Below are positions 1-6,945 of a DNA stretch of 7,398 bases, one piece after another. This stretch comes from Halieaceae bacterium (GTDB lineage Bacteria > Pseudomonadota > Gammaproteobacteria > Pseudomonadales > Halieaceae). A program made the translations under genes and the position numbers. The notes beneath the pieces were generated by a model. The model was given only the letters and a program-made list of their open reading frames with translations. It was not told the DNA's origin and did not search any database. The stretch lies in NCBI GenBank assembly GCA_009886815.1, contig QXYP01000231.1, positions 6,666 through 14,063 of the forward strand, written 5' to 3'. Positions within the stretch are counted from its first letter, which is position 1; each line of letters starts with the position of its first letter.

Positions 1-157
1 ACTGCCCGAATTCGAGCGCATTATGATTACAGCCGCCTTGGCGCACACCGGAGGTAAGCGTGCCGAAGCCGCCGAAACGCTAGGCTGGGGCCGCAACACG
101 CTGACACGTAAGATCAAAGAACTTGAAGAAGACGGCACCCCTGTGGGGGGTGCCTAG
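1..157 (+). CDS. ntrC: NtrC nitrogen response regulator, C-terminal end (partial)
   Basis: This is the last 51 codons of the nitrogen regulation response regulator NtrC (GlnG), a sigma-54 enhancer-binding activator phosphorylated by NtrB; the receiver and AAA+ domains lie outside the window. Reading begins at base 2 and ends at the TAG at 155-157. The visible part is the Fis-type helix-turn-helix DNA-binding domain: the segment AAETLGWGRNTLTRKIKELE is almost identical to the end of E. coli NtrC, which carries the same LGWGRNTLTRK recognition helix. E. coli NtrC stops soon after KEL; here a short tail, EEDGTPVGGA, follows, and most of it is encoded by a perfect inverted repeat. The gene converges on secB with three bases between the two stop codons. 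Identification is by family recall of this motif and is strong despite the short length. Confidence 0.93.
   Translation, partial: LPEFERIMITAALAHTGGKRAEAAETLGWGRNTLTRKIKELEEDGTPVGGA
134..154 (-). terminator. Hairpin in the ntrC 3' end, possible secB terminator
   Basis: GGCACCCC at 134-141 and GGGGTGCC at 147-154 form a perfect 8-bp, GC-rich stem with a 5-base loop. Read on the minus strand it starts seven bases after the secB stop codon and is followed by a moderately T-rich stretch (GTCTTCTTC), as expected for a weak intrinsic terminator of the secB transcript. On the plus strand no T-run follows, so its use by ntrC is less likely. The stem lies inside the ntrC reading frame and encodes its last residues. 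Confidence 0.5.
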
Positions 158-160
158 ACG

Positions 161-658
161 TTACTCGGCGTCTGACTCGACTTGCCCGGCAGCTTCCTGC
201 TGCGCCTGGCTGGCAACAGCCTGTCGATAAAGCGCCTCAAAATTGACCGGAGCCAGCATCAGGGGCGGGAATCCACCTTTAACAACTAAGGCGTCAATAC
301 TTTCCCGAGCATAAGGGAATAAGATATTTGGGCCAACAGTGGCCAACACCTGTCGCAGTGCCTCACCCTCTATGCCGACAACGAAGAAAATACCCGCCTG
401 CTGAACTTCGACGAGAAAAGCCGTGTCGTCTTCCATTTTGGCAGTCACGGTTAAGGTCAATACAACCTCATGATTACCTTCTTCATCAACCCGAGAACTT
501 TTGGTGTTTAAGTCAATATTGACGTTTGGCTGCCAATTTTGACGAAAAATCTGAGGCGTTGATGGGGATTCGAAGGAGATATCCTTGGTGTAAATCCGTT
601 GCAACGTAAATTGCTGCTGAGGTGGCTGGTTATCAGCCGCGGCTTGTTCTTCAGCCAT
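161..658 (-). CDS. secB: Protein-export chaperone SecB
   Basis: SecB is a cytoplasmic homotetrameric chaperone that binds unfolded precursor proteins and hands them to SecA for export through SecYEG. The 165-residue product is a little longer than E. coli SecB (155 residues). Conserved blocks are visible in order: [12 protein letters not shown] (21-32), a beta-strand core, VQQAGIFF (85-92), [11 protein letters not shown] (109-119) and [17 protein letters not shown] (128-144). An Ala/Gln/Glu-rich acidic tail follows; the SecB C-terminus is the region that contacts the SecA zinc-binding end. An N-terminal Gln/Ala-rich stretch (4-16) is family-variable. The ATG is well supported: AAAGGAG sits seven bases before it. 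It is the last gene of the yibN-grxC-secB cluster, with a 56-base gap after grxC. Its stop codon lies three bases from the convergent ntrC stop. Confidence 0.98.
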   Translation of the reverse strand: MAEEQAAADNQPPQQQFTLQRIYTKDISFESPSTPQIFRQNWQPNVNIDLNTKSSRVDEEGNHEVVLTLTVTAKMEDDTAFLVEVQQAGIFFVVGIEGEALRQVLATVGPNILFPYARESIDALVVKGGFPPLMLAPVNFEALYRQAVASQAQQEAAGQVESDAE

Positions 659-714
659 GGAACGACTCCTTTATGAGCTGTGTAGTTGAAAAAATGATGA
701 TGAAGTCTAACCCG

Positions 715-975
715 TCAGGACTGTCCCGACAGCATACTATCGAGACGCCCTTGCTGCTCGAGACTATAAAGCTCATCGCAGCCGCCAATATGGGCATCGC
801 CAATCCATATTTGAGGAACACTTGTTGCACCGGCACGCTCGGCCATACTGGCGCGCAACGCTGGATCCCCGTCAACGGGTATCTCGGAAAACTCGGATCC
901 CTTTTTATTGAGTAGCGCCTTAGCCCCGATGCAAAAGGGGCACCAGCGCGTGGTGTATATAACAACTTCAGGCAT
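715..975 (-). CDS. grxC: Glutaredoxin 3 (GrxC family)
   Basis: A small glutathione-dependent thiol-disulfide oxidoreductase of the cytoplasm, 86 residues against 83 for E. coli Grx3. The redox motif is CPFC (Cys12 to Cys15) in the context TTRWCPFCIGAKALL; many family members have CPYC. The cis-proline loop is TSVPQIWI (Pro54), and the glutathione-binding GGCDEL follows at 64-69. I chose the ATG at 973-975 because MPEVVIYTTRWCPFC begins exactly where the thioredoxin fold should. The frame remains open further upstream, but that extension would add residues encoded within the rhodanese gene. The stop of the upstream yibN overlaps this ATG by one base (TAATG), a sign of translational coupling. 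secB lies downstream in the same cluster, an association also known in E. coli. Paired with SecB and YibN it probably shares their transcript. Confidence 0.95.
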   Translation of the reverse strand: MPEVVIYTTRWCPFCIGAKALLNKKGSEFSEIPVDGDPALRASMAERAGATSVPQIWIGDAHIGGCDELYSLEQQGRLDSMLSGQS

Positions 976-1397
976 TAGGAGCTCACCACCGGCAGCTTCA
1001 TGGCATCCCACTCCATCATGCCACCCGACATTTTCTGCGCGCGGCTAAAGCCTGCCTCTCGTAATTGGCGTGTTGCGGTTCCCGAGGATTGACCCAGCTT
1101 GCAAATCACGATGAGCGGCTTGTCTTCAAATCCGGCAAGTTCTGCTTTGCGGGTTCCCAATTGCGTCAGCGGAATATGCTTAGCATCGGCAATGTGTGCC
1201 TTGCTGTACTCTGCCCCGTCGCGAATATCGAGAAAAATACCGCCCTCACCGTTGACCAAATTAATCGCTTGCTGAGGTGAAACAGCCGGGCCAGCCTTGC
1301 GGGATTCATGTAAGAAAAGCATGGTTAACGTTGCCGCTAAAGCAAGTACCAAGAGCCACTGTTGGCTAAAAAATTCTATTAAAAGGTCTAGTTGCAC
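975..1397 (-). CDS. yibN: Membrane-anchored rhodanese-like protein (YibN family)
   Basis: A single rhodanese domain tethered by an N-terminal membrane helix. With the GTG start at 1395-1397 the product is 140 residues, close to E. coli YibN (about 143). Residues 13-29 (QWLLVLALAATLTMLFL) are the transmembrane segment. The rhodanese fold follows: GIFLDIRDGAEYSKAHIADAKHIPL (53-77), the putative active-site loop CKLGQSSG with Cys99, and GGMMEWDAMKLPV near the end. The loop lacks the Arg seen in classical CxxGxR sulfurtransferase loops, so the true substrate is uncertain. The frame is open upstream to an ATG at 1526, but the extra 43 residues do not resemble the family and span a candidate promoter, so I prefer the GTG, although its ribosome site is poor. 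First gene of the yibN-grxC-secB cluster and divergent from gpmI. The start is less certain than the identity. Confidence 0.88.
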   Translation of the reverse strand: MQLDLLIEFFSQQWLLVLALAATLTMLFLHESRKAGPAVSPQQAINLVNGEGGIFLDIRDGAEYSKAHIADAKHIPLTQLGTRKAELAGFEDKPLIVICKLGQSSGTATRQLREAGFSRAQKMSGGMMEWDAMKLPVVSS

Positions 1398-1447
1398 GGC
1401 TGTCTCGTGGGGTGACGGGCGCCCGCCGTATGCGGGACTGGCGCGGG

Positions 1448-1453
1448 AGTATA
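1448..1453 (-). promoter_or_regulatory. Candidate -10 box for yibN-grxC-secB
   Basis: On the minus strand the hexamer TATACT differs from the consensus -10 in one position. Seventeen bases upstream the -35 position holds TGGAGC (1471-1476), a weak match. Transcription would begin near 1441 and give a leader of about 44 bases before the GTG at 1397, including a small hairpin (CCCGC / GCGGG at 1422-1426 and 1432-1436 on the plus strand). Judged by eye only. Confidence 0.35.
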
Positions 1454-1510
1454 ACGGTTTGCGCCAGAGCGCTCCAGCAGGGTTAATGGGCTTAGTGACG
1501 GTGGCAAGGT

Positions 1511-1516
1511 TACAAT
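1511..1516 (+). promoter_or_regulatory. Candidate -10 box for gpmI
   Basis: TACAAT, five of six consensus bases, lies about 40 bases before the gpmI ATG. No good -35 hexamer is seen at 16-18 bases upstream (GGGCTT at 17), so the site would be weak or dependent on an activator. It is the best -10 candidate in this divergent intergenic region on the plus strand. Confidence 0.3.
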
Positions 1517-1555
1517 AGCGTTCCACATTGAAAATTTCAGAGGATCTTTAGGATT

Positions 1556-3097
1556 ATGAAGCAGGCCGAACAAGGACCCACCCTATTGATTATTTTGGAC
1601 GGATTTGGCCACCGTGAGGACCCCAGAGATAACGCCATTGCAGCGGCGCACACCCCCACATGGGATCGACTCTGGCAAACAGCGCCCACAACGTTAATTT
1701 CGGGGTCCGGACAAGATGTGGGCTTGCCCGAAGGTCAAATGGGTAATAGTGAGGTGGGGCATATGAGCCTTGGCTCAGGCCGCGTTATTCATCAGTCGAT
1801 CTCAAAAATCGACAAGGCCATTGCCGATGGCAGCTTTCACCGCAATCCAGCCTATTGCCAGGCGATTGAATCTGCTGTGAGCCAAGGCAAAGCTGTTCAT
1901 ATTATGGGCTTACTGTCTTCTGGCGGTGTACACAGTCATGAGCGCCATATTGTTGAGATGCTGCGCCTAGCCGCGGCCAAAGGTGCCGACAAAATTTATT
2001 TGCATGGGTTTCTCGATGGGCGGGATACACCGCCGCGCAGTGCCCTGACGGCAATTCAGGCTGCTGAAGAAGTCTTTGCGCAGTTAGGCGTGGGGCGATT
2101 AGCCACCATTACGGGTCGGTATTGGGCGATGGATCGCGATCAACGCTGGGATCGTCTGGAAAAAAGCTATCGTCTGCTCTGTAGCGGCGACGCCGAACAA
2201 ACAGCAGTTTCTGCTACCGCAGGCCTGCAAGCCGCCTATGACCGCGGAGAGACCGATGAGTTTGTAGCTCCTACGTGCATTGGCGCACCCGCGACGCTGG
2301 CAGATGGTGATGCGGTGTTGTTTATGAACTTTCGTGCTGATCGAGCACGCCAACTTACCGAGGCGCTGATTAAAGAAGACTTCGACGGCTTCAAACGTTC
2401 GTCAGTACCGGCTATTAACCTTGTTTGCACCACCGAGTACAGCAGCCAATTTGACTGTCCCGTGGCTTTCCCACCCGACATCGTCAACGATAGTTTTGGC
2501 GAGGTTCTTGCAAAAAAAGGACTCTCACAGCTACGCATTGCTGAAACCGAGAAATATGCCCACGTTACTTTTTTCTTCAGTGGAGGGCGTGAAGCACTTT
2601 TTGCAGGAGAGAAGCGCATACTCATTCCCTCCCCAGAGGTCGCCACCTATGATCTGCAACCTGAAATGAGCGCAGCAGAAGTCACCGATGAAGTTGTAAA
2701 CGCCATCGAAGACCGCAGCGTAGACTGCATTATTGTTAATTTCGCTAACGGCGACATGGTTGGGCACACCGGGGTCTTTGATGCGGCCGTTGTCGCCGTA
2801 GAAGCCCTCGATAGCTGCCTGAAAAGAATTGAAACGGCGGTGCTTGCTGCCAACGGACATGCGCTAATAACTGCAGATCACGGCAACTGCGAGCAGATGC
2901 TCGATTATGACAGTGGCCAAAATCATACCCAGCACACCACCGAGCACGTTCCCTTGGTGTATGTCGGCCATCAGGTCGCCGAGCTGCGTCAGGAGGGAGG
3001 AATTCTTGCCGATGTTGCGCCAACGCTGCTCAAGTTGATGGGAATTGAGCCCCCCTCTGCTATGACTGGCACGTCATTACTCGTGTCAAAAAGCTAA
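1556..3097 (+). CDS. gpmI: 2,3-bisphosphoglycerate-independent phosphoglycerate mutase
   Basis: This cytoplasmic enzyme interconverts 3-phosphoglycerate and 2-phosphoglycerate in glycolysis and gluconeogenesis, using Mn2+ and a phosphoserine intermediate. The 513-residue length is typical of the family. Visible landmarks are LIILDGFG (metal ligand Asp15), [17 protein letters not shown] with nucleophile Ser65, the substrate-binding segments SSGGVHSH (121-128), [11 protein letters not shown] (150-160), [14 protein letters not shown] (187-200) and [13 protein letters not shown] (256-268), then the second metal site NGDMVGH (Asp400, His404), ADHGNCEQM (Asp441, His442) and HTQHTTEH (457-464). All expected catalytic residues appear to be present. 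The ATG is followed directly by the conserved N-terminal strand; AGAGGA lies about 13 bases upstream, with AGGA close to the start. It is divergent from yibN and begins the gpmI-envC-ctpA cluster, with envC three bases after its stop. GpmI preceding envC is a conserved arrangement, also in E. coli. Confidence 0.98.
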   Translation: MKQAEQGPTLLIILDGFGHREDPRDNAIAAAHTPTWDRLWQTAPTTLISGSGQDVGLPEGQMGNSEVGHMSLGSGRVIHQSISKIDKAIADGSFHRNPAYCQAIESAVSQGKAVHIMGLLSSGGVHSHERHIVEMLRLAAAKGADKIYLHGFLDGRDTPPRSALTAIQAAEEVFAQLGVGRLATITGRYWAMDRDQRWDRLEKSYRLLCSGDAEQTAVSATAGLQAAYDRGETDEFVAPTCIGAPATLADGDAVLFMNFRADRARQLTEALIKEDFDGFKRSSVPAINLVCTTEYSSQFDCPVAFPPDIVNDSFGEVLAKKGLSQLRIAETEKYAHVTFFFSGGREALFAGEKRILIPSPEVATYDLQPEMSAAEVTDEVVNAIEDRSVDCIIVNFANGDMVGHTGVFDAAVVAVEALDSCLKRIETAVLAANGHALITADHGNCEQMLDYDSGQNHTQHTTEHVPLVYVGHQVAELRQEGGILADVAPTLLKLMGIEPPSAMTGTSLLVSKS

Positions 3098-3100
3098 TTC

Positions 3101-4261
3101 ATGGCGCCGACACCCAAACGCTGGCTGCTTCTGGTAATCGTTGCCAGTTTGCTGGCCTGGGGTGCTATTGCTCGTGCACAGATTTCTGACAAAGAAGACA
3201 CCGAAGTCCAGCTTGAGGCCCTTCGGCTACAAATCAGTGAAATTCAGGCTGGCATTACACAAAAACAAAGCGAAAAAGGTAATTTGCAAACGCGCCTCGC
3301 GGAGGCAGAAAAGTCAATTGGCGAGCTGGAACAACGGTTGCTAAGCATTGAACAGGAGATCGCCAGAGAACTTCCGCGCCTTGCAGCTCTGGAAAGCGAG
3401 CGTGAGCGGCTTCAAGCGGATGTGGTCAAAGAGCAAACCAATATGACCAGCGACTTCAGAACGCTATGGGCACTGCGTGAAGGCGGTGGCCTACGGATTC
3501 TGTTCGGGGATCAGAGTCCCAACGAAATGGCCCTCAATCTCGCTTATTTCGACAGGCTGTTGCAGCAACGCAGCGATGCCGTAGATCGCTACGAGGCGTT
3601 ACTGCAGCGCATTCAAACCAATGCCGATGCCCTGCGGACTTCCCAGGCTGAACTGGCGCGGCAACGGACTGCCCTCGAAGCAGAGCGAATGCGCGCGGCA
3701 GGGCTGCAGAAAGAGCGCCGGCTCGCCCTGGTTGCCATTGAAGAATCCCTGTCCAACGACGGAGTCCGAATGGCGCAGCTGGAGCGGGATCAGGCTCAGC
3801 TCAGTGATCTGCTTGAGCAACTACAACAGCGGTTGAGTGAGCTCGATACACCCAGCTCTTATACGCCGTTCAAAGACGCCAAGGGTATGATGATCTTCCC
3901 CGCCCAAGGCCGTGTGAGTAACCGCTTCGGTAGTTCTAGAAACTCAGGGGATATGCTTTGGCGCGGCTGGCTGATACCGGCACCCGAGGGCAGTAATGTA
4001 CTGGCTGTACATCAGGGCCAGGTGGTCTATGCCGACTGGCTGCGGGGTCAGGGGCTACTCATTATTTTAGATCATGGCGACGGTTATTTTAGCCTCTATG
4101 GCCAAAATCGGAGTTTGCGACGTGAAGTTGGCGATTGGGTAAAACCCAGCGATGTCATTGCGACCGTGGGTGCTAGCGGGGGTGCTCTGGAGCCCGCACT
4201 TTACTTTGAAATACGCAGTGCCGGTAAACCTGTCGACCCAGGCCTTTGGGTAAAGCGCTAA
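3101..4261 (+). CDS. envC: EnvC-like periplasmic amidase activator, degenerate LytM domain
   Basis: EnvC-type proteins are recruited by FtsEX to the division site and activate the cell-wall amidases AmiA/AmiB; they do not cut peptidoglycan themselves. The 386-residue product has a signal peptide (residues 1-26, basic MAPTPKR, hydrophobic core, probable cleavage after ARA), a long Glu/Gln/Leu-rich coiled coil (about 32-120 and 150-248), an intervening segment with WALREGGGLRILFGDQSPNE (123-142), and a C-terminal LytM/M23 domain (about 264-386). The zinc-site positions are lost: the HxxxD position reads WRGWL (287-291), YxH reads YGQ (333-335) and HxH reads ALY (366-368), which fits a non-enzymatic activator. 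It starts three bases after the gpmI stop (TAATTCATG) with no clear ribosome site, suggesting translational coupling. A similar M23 scaffold protein with another target cannot be excluded. Confidence 0.92.
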   Translation: MAPTPKRWLLLVIVASLLAWGAIARAQISDKEDTEVQLEALRLQISEIQAGITQKQSEKGNLQTRLAEAEKSIGELEQRLLSIEQEIARELPRLAALESERERLQADVVKEQTNMTSDFRTLWALREGGGLRILFGDQSPNEMALNLAYFDRLLQQRSDAVDRYEALLQRIQTNADALRTSQAELARQRTALEAERMRAAGLQKERRLALVAIEESLSNDGVRMAQLERDQAQLSDLLEQLQQRLSELDTPSSYTPFKDAKGMMIFPAQGRVSNRFGSSRNSGDMLWRGWLIPAPEGSNVLAVHQGQVVYADWLRGQGLLIILDHGDGYFSLYGQNRSLRREVGDWVKPSDVIATVGASGGALEPALYFEIRSAGKPVDPGLWVKR

Positions 4262-4330
4262 TCGTTTACTCCAGCTAAGCACGACAATCGGGTAAACTGC
4301 GGATTCTATTGTTCAGGAAACCGACAGCCG

Positions 4331-5737
4331 ATGCGGTCTCTCCCCTTTGTTGTTATCACAATGCTTGTAGCGGTTTTGGCGGCGAGTACTCACGCACAGG
4401 ATGCACAACCCGTTGAGCCTACGCCTGAGGCTATCGACTCTTCTCCTGAGCCCCTCGAAACTCAGCCTGACAGCGAAGAAACTCTGCCGGCCGAAGGGGG
4501 GGCACTTCCCCTTGCGGAGCTGCAAACCTTTGCCGACGTTTTTCATCAAATCCGATCGGGTTATGTTGAGGAGATTGCCGATAGCGAGCTGTTTGAGTTT
4601 GCCGTAAGAGGCATGCTTGAGGGGCTGGACCCTCACTCTGCCTATTTGACCCAAGAAGACTACAGCGACTTACAAACCACCACAGAGGGCGAGTTCTCTG
4701 GGCTGGGCATTGAAATTGGTCGACGTGGCAGCTATATCGAAATCATAGCGCCGATCGACGGCTCCCCCGCCGTGGCGGCAGGCCTTCAAGCCGGAGACGT
4801 GATTCTCAAGCTCGACGGCGAATCGGTCAAAGGCATGACCATCGATGAAGCCGTGCAGCTTATGCGCGGCCCCATTGGCACTCCAATTGACCTGGAAATT
4901 GGGCGTCGCGGTGCATCAGAACCGTTGGAGATCACGGTAATACGCGATGCCATTAAAGTGGCCAGTGTACGCTCTCGGATGTTGTCTCCCCATTACGGTT
5001 ACTTACGTATTGCCCAATTTGGTCGCCCAACGGGGGAGGAGGCCAGCGCCGCGTTGGATAAGCTTTTCGCCGAGGGCGAGCTCAAAGGGCTAGTTATCGA
5101 TTTACGTAACAATCCCGGAGGGGTGCTAGGTGCCAGTGTGGCAGTTTCAGATTTATTCATGGACAACGGCTTGGTGGTGTACACCAAAGGTAGACACCCC
5201 AATTCTCGCGAACGTTTTGAGGCAACGGCCGGTGATCGCCTAGCGGGGGCACCCATTGTCGTGCTGATTAATGGCGGCTCTGCCAGTGCCTCCGAGATTG
5301 TCGCCGGTGCCCTACAGGATGTTGGACGTGCGGTAATTATGGGGACTCGTAGCTTTGGCAAAGGGTCGGTTCAAACCGTATTGCCCGTCTCAGAAACTCG
5401 TGCTGTAAAACTCACCACGGCACGCTACTTCACACCCGCTGGCCGCTCTATTCAAGCCGAAGGCATAGTGCCCGATATTGTGGTGGAGCGTGCGCGGGTA
5501 ACCTCTATGGAGGGACGGCAAATTAAAGAGTCGGATCTCAAGGGAAGTTTGGATAGCAGTACCGAAGCCAACCCTCAGGACGCAGGCGCCGAAAGCGAGT
5601 CATTAGCAAATTTGCGAGAAAATGATAACCAGCTATACGAAGCACTCACGCTCTTACGCGGGGTAAATCTTTTGTTGCCACGCAACCCCACGGAACCGGC
5701 CGATTCAGACACCAGCGCTACCCCTACTGCTGAGTAA
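4331..5737 (+). CDS. ctpA: Carboxyl-terminal processing protease CtpA (S41 family)
   Basis: A periplasmic serine protease of the Prc/CtpA family, 468 residues. A signal peptide (1-22, cleavage probably after THA) is followed by a Pro/Glu/Ser-rich linker (about 24-55) with no evident fold. Next come the N-terminal helical segment with RGMLEGLDPHSAYL (93-106), a PDZ domain (about 120-205, including GEFSGLGIEIG and GSPAVAAGLQAGDVILKLDG), and the protease core with DLRNNPGG (257-264). The nucleophile is Ser319 in GGSASASEIVAGA, the general base Lys344 and Gln348 in SFGKGSVQT; the 25-residue Ser-Lys spacing matches E. coli Prc (430/455). The tail after about 400 is acidic and low in complexity. 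The 69-base gap after envC contains an inverted repeat, GTTTAC/GTAAAC (4264-4269, 4292-4297), and AGGAAA 12 bases before the ATG. In Pseudomonas CtpA degrades peptidoglycan hydrolases, so a cell-wall role beside EnvC is a reasonable inference. Confidence 0.95.
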   Translation: MRSLPFVVITMLVAVLAASTHAQDAQPVEPTPEAIDSSPEPLETQPDSEETLPAEGGALPLAELQTFADVFHQIRSGYVEEIADSELFEFAVRGMLEGLDPHSAYLTQEDYSDLQTTTEGEFSGLGIEIGRRGSYIEIIAPIDGSPAVAAGLQAGDVILKLDGESVKGMTIDEAVQLMRGPIGTPIDLEIGRRGASEPLEITVIRDAIKVASVRSRMLSPHYGYLRIAQFGRPTGEEASAALDKLFAEGELKGLVIDLRNNPGGVLGASVAVSDLFMDNGLVVYTKGRHPNSRERFEATAGDRLAGAPIVVLINGGSASASEIVAGALQDVGRAVIMGTRSFGKGSVQTVLPVSETRAVKLTTARYFTPAGRSIQAEGIVPDIVVERARVTSMEGRQIKESDLKGSLDSSTEANPQDAGAESESLANLRENDNQLYEALTLLRGVNLLLPRNPTEPADSDTSATPTAE

Positions 5738-5878
5738 CAAAACCTTTAGGGAGGCCAGAAAGATAGCCCCAGGCCCACCCAAAAAATTACAACCCACTTC
5801 GGCCCCTTAAACCTAACCGCCAAGATATCCACGGGCCGCCTTTAGCAGCTACAAATCGCAGTCTGATGGAAAAATTTT

Positions 5879-5894
5879 GACCGGTAATCCGGTC
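5879..5894 (-). terminator. Perfect 6-bp hairpin, possible minus-strand terminator
   Basis: GACCGG and CCGGTC enclose the loop TAAT. Read on the minus strand the stem is followed by AAAATTTTT, a T-run displaced by four bases, which makes a weak intrinsic terminator. No minus-strand gene is known to end here, so it may instead be an operator-like palindrome or have no function. Confidence 0.3.
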
Positions 5895-5944
5895 TATCCA
5901 CAGGCTTTGTCCCCGTGCCAAATCAATATTGCATTGTTTTACCA

Positions 5945-5969
5945 TAGAGTAAGCGCTCACTTACGTCTA
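5945..5969. repeat. Imperfect palindrome, possible operator
   Basis: TAGAGTAAG and CTTACGTCTA pair over nine base pairs, with one bulged G at 5965, around the centre CGCTCA (5954-5959). The core GTAAGCGCTCACTTAC resembles the general style of operators bound by TetR-family dimers, but that likeness is an impression, not an identification. It lies about 40 bases before the candidate -35 box at 6010. Confidence 0.3.
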
Positions 5970-6009
5970 TTAAACAGGTTTTACACAGGTTGTTACCAAC
6001 TCGTGGCGG

Positions 6010-6038
6010 TTGCAATCCTTTGTAGGGCAGCATATCTT
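6010..6038 (+). promoter_or_regulatory. Candidate sigma-70 promoter for the yibQ-like gene
   Basis: TTGCAA (6010-6015) and TATCTT (6033-6038) are separated by exactly 17 bases; each matches four of six consensus positions. Transcription would start near 6045, giving a leader of more than 100 bases that contains the hairpin at 6059-6074. If real, the yibQ-like gene has its own promoter and is not only read through from ctpA. Confidence 0.35.
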
Positions 6039-6058
6039 GGGGTTTGGGTTAATAGATA

Positions 6059-6074
6059 CCCCTAGATATAGGGG
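6059..6074 (+). promoter_or_regulatory. Leader hairpin CCCCTA-GATA-TAGGGG
   Basis: A perfect 6-bp stem with a GATA tetraloop lies downstream of the candidate promoter. No T-run follows, so it is not a standard terminator. Its right arm and the next G form a G-run (6071-6075) eight bases before an ATG at 6084, so the hairpin could hide a weak ribosome site. Nearby TTGGGGT and ACCCCAA segments (about 6038 and 6093) could form an alternative longer-range pairing. Confidence 0.3.
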
Positions 6075-6177
6075 GTTAAAACAATGTCTAACACCCCAAA
6101 AGCCCCGATAACTGTCGGAATGACGCACCCGGTTTGCGAGCGATGGAGTACAAGCCATTACGGTAAAACTGCACTTA

Positions 6178-6945
6178 GTGGGGTTTTTACTTCTTGGAAT
6201 TCTGGCCAGCCAAGGGCTCAGAGCTGCAACCTGCCCCCTGCATAACCATGGCAATCTCGCGGTCATCATCGATGACCTAGGCTATAACCTCCGTACCGCC
6301 AAAGTAGCCGCAGCCATACCTGCACCATTAACAATGTCGATTATTCCGGGCACACCTTATGCCATGGAGGTTGCAGACCTTGGTGCACGCCGGGGTAAAG
6401 AGGTCATGCTTCACATGCCAATGGCCGCCGTGCGCACCGCGGTTTCAGACCCACTTGTGCTCGATAAACAATTACCCGTGGCAGACATCAGCCAGCGAGT
6501 TCAGGAAGCCTTGCTATCGGTGCCGGGAGCCGCGGGCATGAACAACCACATGGGCAGTGCACTCACCACCAACCGACGCGCCATGGACGCGCTAATGTCA
6601 GAGTTGGCAGCCCAAGATATGTTCTTCATCGACTCCAGAACCACCGCTGAAACAGTTGCCAGAGATGCGGCAAAAGCGCAGGGTGTTCCCAGTGCTTCCC
6701 GAACGGTATTTCTTGATAACAACCCTGTCTTAGCGGCAGTAGAAATTCAAATCGAAGAGGCTGTTCGCCGAGCTTTAGTAGAAGGCTATGCCATCGCTAT
6801 AGGGCACCCACACCCCGCTACACTGACAGCCCTGAGTAGGGCATTGCCACGATTACCGCCAGACGTCACGATTGTCAGCGCATCACAAATAGCACGCTGT
6901 CACGAGAATCATCGGCGCACTTCTATGCCTCGCGCAGCGAGGTAG
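6178..6945 (+). CDS. yibQ: Divergent polysaccharide deacetylase family protein (YibQ-like)
   Basis: A member of the divergent polysaccharide deacetylase group (Pfam Polysacc_deac_2), typified by E. coli YibQ; its biochemical role is unknown to me. From the GTG at 6178 it has 255 residues: a hydrophobic export segment (2-16), then [11 protein letters not shown] with the Asp pair 32-33, [10 protein letters not shown] (73-82), GMNNHMGS (120-127), FFIDSRTT (149-156), FLDNN (178-182) and [10 protein letters not shown] (207-216), the expected series of metal and active-site motifs. The start is uncertain. The GTG has no ribosome site and leaves no basic residue before the hydrophobic core. An ATT at 6157 has GGAG eight bases upstream and adds ITVKLHL. 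An ATG at 6143 is one base out of frame. Its last 37 bases overlap hisF, giving a basic C-terminal tail (about 240-255). Linkage to envC and ctpA suggests an envelope function. Confidence 0.88.
   Translation: MGFLLLGILASQGLRAATCPLHNHGNLAVIIDDLGYNLRTAKVAAAIPAPLTMSIIPGTPYAMEVADLGARRGKEVMLHMPMAAVRTAVSDPLVLDKQLPVADISQRVQEALLSVPGAAGMNNHMGSALTTNRRAMDALMSELAAQDMFFIDSRTTAETVARDAAKAQGVPSASRTVFLDNNPVLAAVEIQIEEAVRRALVEGYAIAIGHPHPATLTALSRALPRLPPDVTIVSASQIARCHENHRRTSMPRAAR

Larger units (their letters stand above)
5738..6177. other. 440-base intergenic region with small inverted repeats
   Basis: No convincing protein gene covers this stretch. A 62-codon frame at 5877-6065 opens with TTG, has no family resemblance and runs through two inverted repeats; a 99-codon minus frame at 5970-6269 is antisense to the yibQ-like gene. 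No T-run-bearing terminator follows ctpA on the plus strand. What the region does contain is listed separately: hairpins at 5879-5894 and 6059-6074, an imperfect palindrome at 5945-5969, a candidate promoter at 6010-6038, and a possible short reading frame from 6084. Confidence 0.6.

Noticed and set aside
1398..1526. N-terminal extension of yibN to the ATG at 1526
   Set aside because: The added 43 residues do not look like the family, and the stretch contains a near-consensus -10 box; the GTG at 1397 gives the expected length.
5750..5785. GGGAGGCC / GGCCCACCC pairing after ctpA as a terminator
   Set aside because: The stem has a mismatch and a long loop and is followed by A's rather than T's on the ctpA strand.
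5825..5987. Three DnaA-box-like 9-mers (ATATCCACG 5825, CTATCCACA 5894, TTTTACACA 5979) in the long gap
   Set aside because: None is a perfect TTATNCACA box, the surroundings are not an AT-rich unwinding region, and no replication gene is nearby. Chance is the simpler explanation.
5877..6065. 62-codon plus-strand frame opening with TTG
   Set aside because: No ribosome site, no recognisable family, and it runs through two inverted repeats.
5970..6269. 99-codon minus-strand frame
   Set aside because: Antisense to the promoter region and start of the yibQ-like gene, with no family resemblance; a shadow frame.
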